Shown: piece by piece, positions 1 to 6,501 of the stretch
Position numbering within the stretch: the stretch's first letter is position 1
Layout of the letters: the number at the start of each line of letters is the position of its first letter
Origin: Flavobacteriaceae bacterium
GTDB lineage: Bacteria > Bacteroidota > Bacteroidia > Flavobacteriales > Flavobacteriaceae
DNA: 6,976 nt
Assembly: GCA_008081325.1 (NCBI GenBank)
Contig: VMCO01000165.1
Coordinates: forward strand, 1-6,976
Reading direction: 5' to 3'
Notes under the pieces: model-generated
What the model was told of the DNA's origin: nothing
Databases searched by the model: none
The model's input: the letters and a program-made list of their open reading frames with translations, nothing else
Program-made: the position numbers and the translations under genes

Positions 1-24
1 TTTCTAAATATTTCTTTTTTTAAT

Positions 25-45
25 TAAAGAAAAAGTTTTTCTTTA
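25..45 (+). promoter_or_regulatory. AT-only inverted repeat in the ilv leader
   Basis: Positions 25-34 (TAAAGAAAAA) and 36-45 (TTTTTCTTTA) are perfect inverted repeats around a single G at 35. In RNA they could form a weak A-U hairpin. The segment 28-35 can instead pair with the upstream pyrimidine run 14-21 (8 pairs, one G-U, loop 22-27), so two exclusive folds are possible. No T-run follows this hairpin, so it is not a terminator itself. The base composition is so simple that such repeats could arise by chance; a regulatory role is inference. Confidence 0.3.
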
Positions 46-51
46 TGGGAT

Positions 52-96
52 AAGTTATCTGAGTAAATTTATTTACTTAGATAATTTTCTTTTTTT
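52..96 (+). terminator. Terminator-like hairpin with T-run just before ilvD (possible attenuator)
   Basis: Positions 52-68 pair with 71-87 to give a 17-bp stem with two G-U wobbles and only TT between the arms; a few inner pairs would open to form the loop. The inner 13 bp on each side (56-68 and 71-83) are a near-perfect palindrome. Pyrimidines follow directly (88-96: T, C, then seven T), which is the layout of an intrinsic terminator reading on the + strand. On the - strand no T-run follows, so it has one direction. It ends about 4 nt before the ilvD ATG. It may end an upstream transcript, attenuate the ilv operon, or act as a palindromic DNA operator. No leader peptide precedes it: the only nearby ATG (45) meets a stop after two codons. 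The stem is AT-rich and weak for its length. Confidence 0.5.
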
Positions 97-100
97 ATAG

Positions 101-1783
101 ATGAAAAAATTAAATAAATACAGTAGTAATATTACCCAGAATAACTCACAGCCTGCTGCTCAGGCTATGCTTTATGCAATTGGGTTTTCTGATGAGGACT
201 TTAATAAACCTTTAATTGGTATAGCCAGTACCGGTTATGAAGGTAATCCTTGCAACATGCACTTAAATAATCTTGCTCTGGATGTAAAGGAAGGAGTAAA
301 TTCCATTGATTATGTTGGTTTAATTTTTAATACTATTGGAGTTAGCGATGGAATTTCAATGGGTACGCCCGGAATGAGATATTCCTTACCATCGAGAGAT
401 ATTATTGCAGATTCTGTTGAAACTGTTGTGCAAGCAATGAGTTACGATGGATTAATCACTGTAGTTGGGTGTGATAAAAATATGCCAGGTGCATTAATGG
501 GAATGATTAGATTGAATAGACCCTCAATTTTATTGTATGGAGGAACAATTGACTCTGGTTGTCATAAAAACAAAAAATTAGATATAGTTTCATCATTTGA
601 AGCCTGGGGAGAAAAAGTTGCAGGAGTTATTGATGATAAAGAATACAAAGAAATTATAAGAAAATCATGTCCTGGTTCTGGTGCCTGTGGCGGTATGTAT
701 ACTGCCAACACGATGGCCTCAGCTATAGAAGCTCTAGGAATGTCTTTGCCATTCTCTTCATCAATCCCAGCAAATAATAATTCAAGAAATAAAGTTTCAC
801 ATGAGACAGGAAAGGCAATGAAAAGTCTTATTGAGATGGATATAAAGCCTTTAGACATTGTTACTAAAAACTCAATTGAAAATGCTGTAACAACAGTAGT
901 AGCCTTAGGTGGATCAACCAATGCTGTTTTGCATTTTCTTGCCATTGCCAGAGCTGCTGATATCGACTTTTCTCTTGAAGATTTTCAAAGAATAAGTGAA
1001 AAAACACCTTTTATTGCTGATTTAAAACCCAGTGGTAAATATTTGATGGAAGACTTACATGATATAGGGGGAATTCCTGTAGTATTAAAATATTTACTTA
1101 AGAAAGGTTACCTACATGGTGATTGTTTAACGGTAACTGGAAAAACAATAGAAGAAAATTTGAATGAAGTAGCTGATCTGGCTTTTGAGCAAGATGTAAT
1201 TAGAACATTTGAAAACCCCATAAAAGAAACAGGTCATATAAGAATATTATACGGAAATTTAGCTAACGAGGGAAGTGTAGCAAAAATAACTGGAAAGGAA
1301 GGGCTTCATTTTAGGGGTTCAGCAAATGTATTTGATTCCGAAGCTGAAGCAAATATTGGCATAAAAAATGGTAAAGTAAAAAAAGGTGATGTTGTTGTGA
1401 TCAGATACGTTGGGCCCAAAGGAGGTCCGGGAATGCCAGAAATGTTAAAGCCAACTGCTGGAATTATGGGAGCTGGTTTAGGAAATGATGTTGCATTGAT
1501 TACCGATGGTAGGTTCTCAGGTGGCACACATGGTTTTGTTGTTGGACATATTACACCTGAAGCACAGGTAGGCGGAAATATTTCGATTGTTAAAAATGGA
1601 GATAAAATTTCTATTGATGCTGAAAATAATACTATAACATTGCATATTTCAGATGAAGAAATAGAAATAAGAAAAAAAAATTGGAAAAAACCTCCCTTGA
1701 AAGTTGAAAAAGGATCATTATTTAAATATGCTAATGTAGTTTCTTCAGCGTCTTTGGGTTGTGTAACAGATGAATTTAATTAA
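101..1783 (+). CDS. ilvD: Dihydroxy-acid dehydratase
   Basis: IlvD removes water from 2,3-dihydroxy-isovalerate and 2,3-dihydroxy-3-methylvalerate to give the 2-oxoacid precursors of valine and isoleucine, in the cytoplasm. The 560 residues are a full-length IlvD/Edd family protein. The three iron-sulfur ligand cysteines are visible: C51 in NPCNMH, C124 in VGCDKN and C196 in GSGACGGMYTANTM. D125 and the lysine K126, carbamylated in the family, are present, as are GGSTN (270-274), E447 in GGPGMPE and the serine S473 of GRFSGG. The pattern of three cysteines suggests a [2Fe-2S] type enzyme, but the cluster type cannot be proven by reading. The N-terminus (MKKLNKYSSNITQNNSQPAAQAM) aligns with the usual start, supporting the ATG at 101. 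It is the first gene of the operon, right behind the leader hairpin. A run of nine A near 1672-1680 lies in the C-terminal region without breaking the frame. Confidence 0.97.
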   Translation: MKKLNKYSSNITQNNSQPAAQAMLYAIGFSDEDFNKPLIGIASTGYEGNPCNMHLNNLALDVKEGVNSIDYVGLIFNTIGVSDGISMGTPGMRYSLPSRDIIADSVETVVQAMSYDGLITVVGCDKNMPGALMGMIRLNRPSILLYGGTIDSGCHKNKKLDIVSSFEAWGEKVAGVIDDKEYKEIIRKSCPGSGACGGMYTANTMASAIEALGMSLPFSSSIPANNNSRNKVSHETGKAMKSLIEMDIKPLDIVTKNSIENAVTTVVALGGSTNAVLHFLAIARAADIDFSLEDFQRISEKTPFIADLKPSGKYLMEDLHDIGGIPVVLKYLLKKGYLHGDCLTVTGKTIEENLNEVADLAFEQDVIRTFENPIKETGHIRILYGNLANEGSVAKITGKEGLHFRGSANVFDSEAEANIGIKNGKVKKGDVVVIRYVGPKGGPGMPEMLKPTAGIMGAGLGNDVALITDGRFSGGTHGFVVGHITPEAQVGGNISIVKNGDKISIDAENNTITLHISDEEIEIRKKNWKKPPLKVEKGSLFKYANVVSSASLGCVTDEFN

Positions 1784-1789
1784 AATATT

Positions 1790-3478
1790 ATGTCAAAAAT
1801 AACAGGAAGTGAGGCAGTAATTAAATGTTTGTTAGAAGAACAAATTGATATCATTTATGGTTATCCAGGTGGTGCAATAATGCCTGTTTATGACGAATTA
1901 TACAAGTATCAAGATAAGATTCATCATGTACTAACCAGGCATGAGCAGGGAGCAACCCATTCTGCACAAGGTTTTGCCAGAATTTCAGGTAAAGTTGGTG
2001 TTGCTATAGCAACATCAGGGCCTGGAGCTACAAACTTAGTAACTGGCTTAGCAGATGCTCAAATTGATTCTACTCCAATGGTATGTATTACTGGTCAAGT
2101 TAGTTCACACTTGCTCGGTAGTGATGCTTTTCAGGAAACCGATATTATTGGAATATCAACTCCGATAACTAAATGGAATTATCAAATAACAAAGGCGTCG
2201 GAAATTCCTGAAATTTTTGCAAAGGCTTTTTATATTGCTAAAAGTGGTCGGCCAGGCCCAGTACTGATTGATATTACAAAAGATGCTCAATTCGAAAAAA
2301 TTGATTTTTCTTACAAAAAAACAGAAGGAATTAGGAGCTACACGGCGGTACCTAAAATTAATATTAATGATATAGAACTTGCCGCTGATTTAATTAATTC
2401 TGCAAAAAAACCTCTCATTGTTTGGGGTCAAGGAGTTATTTTAGGAAATGCAGAAAACGAGTTAATTAAGTTTGTTGAAAAATCTGGAATACCTGCCGCT
2501 TGGACAATTCTTGGGGCTTCTGCAATTCCAACCAATCATCCACTTAATGTTGGGATGCTTGGAATGCACGGAAATTATGCTCCAAATATTTTGACAAATG
2601 AATGTGATGTTTTGATAGCAATCGGGATGAGATTTGATGATAGAGTTACAGGTGATGTTAACAGATATGCAAAACAAGCAAAGATTATACACTTTGAAAT
2701 TGATCCAGCAGAGGTAAATAAAAATATTGAAGTAGATATTGCTGTACTTGGAGACGCTAAGCAAACATTAAGTGAAATTCTAAGAATTACTAAAAAAAAT
2801 TCACATAAAAAATGGCATCAAAAGTTTAAAGATCTATACGAAATTGAATACCAAAAAGTGATTCACAATGATTTAAACCCGATAAAAGATGGGTTAACAA
2901 TGGGTGAAGTAATGAAGGAAATTAATATTCAAACTAAAGGAGATGCAGCAATTGTTTCAGATGTTGGGCAACATCAAATGATTGCTTGTAGATACTCAAA
3001 TTTTAATAAAACAAAAAGCAATATAACATCTGGAGGATTAGGTACAATGGGTTTTGCATTACCTGCAGCCATAGGTGCTAAAATGGCATGTCCTGAAAGG
3101 GAAGTTGTTGCTGTAATTGGGGATGGAGGTTATCAAATGACTATTCAGGAATTAGGCACTGTTTTTCAGACAAAAGCTGCTGTTAAAATTGTTGTGTTAA
3201 ATAATGATTTTCTGGGTATGGTCAGACAATGGCAGCAACTATTTTTTGATAAAAGATATGCTTCTACGGAAATGTTAAATCCTGATTTTGTAAAAATAGC
3301 TGAAGGTTATTATTTAAAGGCTAGAAGAGTGACAAAAAGAGAAGATTTAGCTAATGCTGTAGAAGAGATGATAAAATCAAAGGAACCATATTTTTTAGAA
3401 GTTGTTGTTGAAAAAGAAGCAAATGTATTTCCGATGATACCTACTGGATGTTCAGTTTCAGAAATAAGATTAAGCTAA
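1790..3478 (+). CDS. ilvB: Acetolactate (acetohydroxyacid) synthase, large catalytic subunit
   Basis: This ThDP- and FAD-dependent enzyme condenses pyruvate with a second pyruvate (valine and leucine branch) or with 2-oxobutanoate (isoleucine branch). The 562 residues hold the three expected domains: an N-terminal pyrimidine-binding domain (about 4-170) with GYPGGA (24-29), the catalytic glutamate E52 in RHEQGA and GPGATN (77-82); a central FAD-associated domain with GMRFDDRVTG (279-288); and a C-terminal ThDP/metal domain with GDG (444-446) and NN (471-472). MVRQW (477-481) ends in the tryptophan that favours 2-oxobutanoate in E. coli AHAS II (Trp464 there), so this is a biosynthetic AHAS and not a catabolic acetolactate synthase. 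The C-terminal VFPMIPTGCSVSEIRLS is typical. It begins 6 nt after ilvD and is followed 6 nt later by its regulatory partner ilvN. Confidence 0.97.
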   Translation: MSKITGSEAVIKCLLEEQIDIIYGYPGGAIMPVYDELYKYQDKIHHVLTRHEQGATHSAQGFARISGKVGVAIATSGPGATNLVTGLADAQIDSTPMVCITGQVSSHLLGSDAFQETDIIGISTPITKWNYQITKASEIPEIFAKAFYIAKSGRPGPVLIDITKDAQFEKIDFSYKKTEGIRSYTAVPKININDIELAADLINSAKKPLIVWGQGVILGNAENELIKFVEKSGIPAAWTILGASAIPTNHPLNVGMLGMHGNYAPNILTNECDVLIAIGMRFDDRVTGDVNRYAKQAKIIHFEIDPAEVNKNIEVDIAVLGDAKQTLSEILRITKKNSHKKWHQKFKDLYEIEYQKVIHNDLNPIKDGLTMGEVMKEINIQTKGDAAIVSDVGQHQMIACRYSNFNKTKSNITSGGLGTMGFALPAAIGAKMACPEREVVAVIGDGGYQMTIQELGTVFQTKAAVKIVVLNNDFLGMVRQWQQLFFDKRYASTEMLNPDFVKIAEGYYLKARRVTKREDLANAVEEMIKSKEPYFLEVVVEKEANVFPMIPTGCSVSEIRLS

Positions 3479-3484
3479 TTAATT

Positions 3485-4018
3485 ATGAATAAAGAATTAA
3501 TAAAATATACAGTTTCTGTCTATACTGAAAACAGTGTTGGACTATTAAACAGAATTTCTGCAATTTTTCAAAAAAGACATATTAATATTGAAAGTTTTAA
3601 TTCTTCAATTACAGAAATTGAAAATGTACAAAGATGGACGATTCTTGTTTTTACAACTGAAACTTTAATCAAAAAAATTGTAGGACAAATCAATAGACAA
3701 ATTGAAGTCATTCAAGCTTATTTTCATACGGACGAAGAAACCATATATCAAGAATCATGTCTATTTAAAATAAAATCATCTTTGTTGTTTGATGACAGAA
3801 AAATTCAAAATATAATTAAAGAAAGTAACGCAATCATAGTTACTGTAAATCCTGAATTTTTTGTTATCGAAAAGTCTGGTAGAACTCATGAGTTAGATGA
3901 GCTTTATGAAAAGTTAAATAAATATGGGATTTTACAATATGTTAGATCTGCAAGAATTGCAGTAACAAAGACACCACTTTTGATTTCAGATATACTAACC
4001 AATTTTAAAAAAAAATAA
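3485..4018 (+). CDS. ilvN: Acetolactate synthase, small regulatory subunit
   Basis: This small subunit activates IlvB and usually makes it sensitive to valine. The protein has 177 residues, somewhat longer than E. coli IlvH (163) and normal for Bacteroidetes. An N-terminal ACT domain covers about residues 8-80 (VSVYTENSVGLLNRI, then RHINIESFN), and a C-terminal small-subunit domain about 85-165 ends in YVRSARIAVTK. N16, G19 and N34 align with E. coli IlvH N11, G14 and N29, positions linked to valine binding or resistance, so feedback control is probably kept; this is inference by alignment from memory. The start at 3485 sits 6 nt after ilvB and gives the usual N-terminus. The gene ends in a run of nine A followed directly by TAA. 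ilvN and ilvH are alternative names; the Bacteroidetes gene is called either. Confidence 0.95.
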   Translation: MNKELIKYTVSVYTENSVGLLNRISAIFQKRHINIESFNSSITEIENVQRWTILVFTTETLIKKIVGQINRQIEVIQAYFHTDEETIYQESCLFKIKSSLLFDDRKIQNIIKESNAIIVTVNPEFFVIEKSGRTHELDELYEKLNKYGILQYVRSARIAVTKTPLLISDILTNFKKK

Positions 4019-4024
4019 CACGAG

Positions 4025-5494
4025 ATGAGTAACTATTTCAATTTGCTTGATGAATCAGAAAAAAAATCACAATTATCAAAGTGTAGATTCATGAATCTAG
4101 ACGAGTTTGATAATGGAAATGATATTTTAAAAAATAAAAACATTGTGATAGTCGGATGTGGCGCTCAAGGGTTAAATCAAGGTTTAAATATGAGGGACTC
4201 TGGATTGAATATCTCATACGCCTTGAGGGATGCCGCTATTAATTCAAAGAGAAAATCGTTTATGAATGCCAATGACAATAATTTTAAAGTTGGATCTTTT
4301 AATGAATTAATACCAGATGCTGACATGGTGATTAATTTAACACCTGATAAAAATCATACTGATGTAGTCAATACTGTTATGCCTTTAATGAAACAAAATT
4401 CAATTCTTTCATATTCACACGGTTTTAATATCGTAGAAGAAGGGGTTAAAATAAGAGAAGATATAACAGTAATTATGGTAGCTCCAAAATGTCCAGGTAC
4501 TGAAGTTAGAGAAGAGTTTAAAAGAGGTTTTGGTGTTCCGACATTAATTGCAGTACACTCTGCAAACGATCCGAATAATCATGGATTAGATTTAGCAAAA
4601 GCATATGCATATTCACTTGGTTCTCATAGGGCTGGTGTGCTCGAATCATCTTTCGTTGCTGAAGTTAAAAGTGATTTAATGGGTGAACAGACTATTTTAT
4701 GTGGTGTACTACAGACTGCGTCAATACTATTATTTGAAAAAATGGTCAACGAGGGTATAGAAAAGACATATGCTTCAAAGCAAATTCAAAACGGCTGGGA
4801 GATTATAACTGAAGCATTAAAACATGGAGGCATTTCTAAAATGATGAATTCAATTTCTGACGGTTTTAAAATTGAAGCAAACAGAATTGCAGAAGAATTA
4901 AAAGAGATTATGAGGCCTTTGTTTAAAAAGCACATGGATAATATAATGAATGGAGACTTTTCAAAAGGTATGATGGAAGATTGGGATAATAACGATGAAA
5001 AACTTCTTAATTGGAGGGAAGAGACAGGTGAGACGGCATTTGAAAAAACCCCATCCTCTGAAAAACATATCTCTAATCAAGAATATTTTGATAAAGGAAT
5101 AGCAATGATTGCATTTGTGAAATCAGGTGTTGAATTAGCATTTGAAACAATGGTTGATGCTGGTATTATTGATGAATCTGCATACTACGAATCATTACAT
5201 GAGTTGCCTTTAATTGCAAATTTAGTTGCAAGAAAAAAACTTTATGAAATGAATAGTATAATTTCTGATACGGCGGAATATGGATGCTATCTATTTGCTA
5301 ATGAGGCAAAACCTCTACTAGAGAATTATGTAAACAAATTAAATTCTTCATCCATAGGAGTAGGACTTAATATTAACGAAGAAATTGATCAAGACTTACT
5401 TAAAAAAATTAACTTTGAAATAAATAATCATCCTGTTGAAAAGATTGGACTAGAGCTAAGAAAGTCTATGACAGCGATGAAAAATTTATTTTAG
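4025..5494 (+). CDS. ilvC: Ketol-acid reductoisomerase, class II (long form)
   Basis: IlvC converts acetolactate and aceto-hydroxybutanoate to dihydroxy acids by Mg-dependent alkyl migration followed by NADPH reduction. The 489 residues make this the long class II form (E. coli IlvC has 491), with a duplicated knotted C-terminal domain, and not the roughly 330-residue class I form. The Rossmann motif GCGAQG lies at 44-49. R68, R76 and S78 match the E. coli NADPH phosphate contacts, so NADPH is the expected cofactor. Residue numbering matches E. coli through the catalytic set: H132 (YSHGFN), K155, D217, E221, E389, E393 and S414. Nothing is truncated. It starts 6 nt after ilvN; the GAG just before the ATG is too close to serve as a ribosome binding site. 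Its TAG stop shares the G with the GTG start of ilvA. Confidence 0.97.
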   Translation: MSNYFNLLDESEKKSQLSKCRFMNLDEFDNGNDILKNKNIVIVGCGAQGLNQGLNMRDSGLNISYALRDAAINSKRKSFMNANDNNFKVGSFNELIPDADMVINLTPDKNHTDVVNTVMPLMKQNSILSYSHGFNIVEEGVKIREDITVIMVAPKCPGTEVREEFKRGFGVPTLIAVHSANDPNNHGLDLAKAYAYSLGSHRAGVLESSFVAEVKSDLMGEQTILCGVLQTASILLFEKMVNEGIEKTYASKQIQNGWEIITEALKHGGISKMMNSISDGFKIEANRIAEELKEIMRPLFKKHMDNIMNGDFSKGMMEDWDNNDEKLLNWREETGETAFEKTPSSEKHISNQEYFDKGIAMIAFVKSGVELAFETMVDAGIIDESAYYESLHELPLIANLVARKKLYEMNSIISDTAEYGCYLFANEAKPLLENYVNKLNSSSIGVGLNINEEIDQDLLKKINFEINNHPVEKIGLELRKSMTAMKNLF

Positions 5495-6501
5495 TGAATA
5501 ATTTTATTGAGTTAAACGAAATAAAAAAAGCCAGAAAAACACTTGAAAAGGTAGTACTAGAATCTCCTTTTCAAAAAATTAAAAGCTATTCTAAAAATTA
5601 TAATTCCAATATATTTTTTAAAAGGGAAGATTTACAAAAAGTAAGATCTTTTAAAATAAGAGGCGCATTTAATAAAATTTCTTCTTTAGATAAATCTCAG
5701 GTAATTAACGGAATTGTTTGCGCAAGTGCAGGTAATCATGCTCAGGGTTTTGCTGTAAGCTGTAGTACGCTTGGTTATAAGGGAAAAGTATTTATGCCAA
5801 TAACTACTCCTGATCAAAAAATTCAACAGGTAAAAAAATTTGGCAAAACTAATGTTGATATTATATTATATGGTGAAAATTTCACTCAAGCCTATGAAAA
5901 AGCTTTAGAGGAATGTGACAAAAACAACAAGACCTTTATTCATCCTTTCGATGATATTAAAGTAATTACAGGACAGGCCACATTATTTTTAGAAATAATT
6001 AATCAATTTGACGGCAAGCTCGATTTTCTTTTTATTCCTATCGGAGGAGGAGGATTAATTTCAGGAGCAATAAATGTTTTTAAGCAATTAAGTCCAAAAA
6101 CAAAAATCATAGGAATTGAACCTAAAGGAGCACCTTCAATGGCACAATCCATAAAAAAAAATAAATTAGTTACACTTGCTAAAATTGACGGATTTGCTGA
6201 TGGAGTCGCTGTAAAAAAAGTTGGCAATTATAGTTTCAATTACTGTAAACAATACCTAGATGATTTAATTATTTTAGACGAAAATGAAATTTGTAGTTCT
6301 ATTTTAGAGCTAAAGGATTTTGAAAATATCACAGCTGAACCTGCAGGAGCTATGTCTAGTGCCTCATTAAGACATTATAGAGAAAAAATTATTAATAAAA
6401 ATGTTGGTTGTATAATATGTGGAGGCAATAATGATAACAAAAGAATGCCTGAAATAACAAGAAGAGCCAAACTTTGGCAAGCTAATAATCTAAAAGACTA
6501 G
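5494..6501 (+). CDS. ilvA: Threonine deaminase (threonine ammonia-lyase), catalytic domain only
   Basis: This PLP enzyme of fold type II turns threonine into 2-oxobutanoate and ammonia, the committed step to isoleucine. The PLP lysine is K54 in RSFKIRGAFNK, the substrate/carboxylate loop is SAGNH (78-82), and the phosphate-binding loop is GGGG (184-187). The protein has 335 residues and stops after GGNNDNKRMPEITRRAKLWQ, where flavobacterial IlvA normally continues into a C-terminal ACT-like isoleucine-binding domain; E. coli IlvA has about 514 residues. No ACT-like sequence is seen in any + frame after the stop. By length it resembles TdcB, but its place in the ilv operon and its core sequence favour the biosynthetic role. 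C309 stands where many members have the serine contacting the PLP ring nitrogen. The GTG start overlaps the ilvC stop (TAGTG), implying coupled translation; no ATG in the first codons offers a better start. Confidence 0.92.
   Translation: MNNFIELNEIKKARKTLEKVVLESPFQKIKSYSKNYNSNIFFKREDLQKVRSFKIRGAFNKISSLDKSQVINGIVCASAGNHAQGFAVSCSTLGYKGKVFMPITTPDQKIQQVKKFGKTNVDIILYGENFTQAYEKALEECDKNNKTFIHPFDDIKVITGQATLFLEIINQFDGKLDFLFIPIGGGGLISGAINVFKQLSPKTKIIGIEPKGAPSMAQSIKKNKLVTLAKIDGFADGVAVKKVGNYSFNYCKQYLDDLIILDENEICSSILELKDFENITAEPAGAMSSASLRHYREKIINKNVGCIICGGNNDNKRMPEITRRAKLWQANNLKD

Larger units (their letters stand above)
11..97 (+). repeat. 12-nt direct repeat flanking the leader hairpins
   Basis: TTTCTTTTTTTA occurs exactly at 11-22 and again at 86-97, on either side of the two leader hairpins. 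Either copy could pair with the purine run 28-35. The second copy supplies the T-run of the terminator-like structure. The repeat is low complexity and could be coincidental in such AT-rich DNA. Confidence 0.25.
101..6501 (+). other. ilvDBNCA isoleucine/valine biosynthesis operon
   Basis: Five co-directional genes cover every shared isoleucine/valine step except the final transamination, plus the isoleucine-specific threonine deaminase. The spacers are 6, 6 and 6 nt, then a 1-nt overlap, so a single transcript is almost certain. None of the starts has a recognisable Shine-Dalgarno sequence, which fits Bacteroidetes translation initiation. The order D-B-N-C-A is the one I associate with Flavobacteriia, where leucine genes often follow; here an opposing glycosyltransferase gene follows instead. 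No internal promoter is visible. Confidence 0.9.

Noticed and set aside
45..53. Leader peptide for classical attenuation before ilvD
   Set aside because: The ATG at 45 is followed by one codon and a stop; no run of Ile, Val or Leu codons exists in the leader.
64..71. Bacteroidetes -7 promoter element (TAnnTTTG) at TAAATTTA
   Set aside because: The final G is missing, no TTG-type -33 element sits at the right distance, and the bases lie within the hairpin loop; AT-rich DNA gives many such near matches.
562..945. Open frame of 127 codons on the - strand inside ilvD
   Set aside because: It lies fully antisense to a well-conserved part of ilvD, has no recognisable domain and is explained as a shadow of the real coding frame.
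1306..1527. Open frame of 73 codons on the - strand inside ilvD
   Set aside because: It is proline-rich because it mirrors the glycine-rich ilvD motifs (GGPGMP, GRFSGG); no independent support.
1672..1680. Runs of nine A in ilvD and at the end of ilvN (4007-4015) as programmed slippage sites
   Set aside because: The translation is conserved on both sides of the ilvD run, and the ilvN run is at the very end before the stop. Such runs are expected at this base composition.
2462..2764. Open frame of 100 codons on the - strand inside ilvB
   Set aside because: Antisense shadow of the central ilvB domain; cysteine- and isoleucine-rich translation with no family pattern.
6003..6227. Open frame of 74 codons on the - strand inside ilvA
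   Set aside because: Antisense shadow over the glycine-rich PLP loop region of ilvA.
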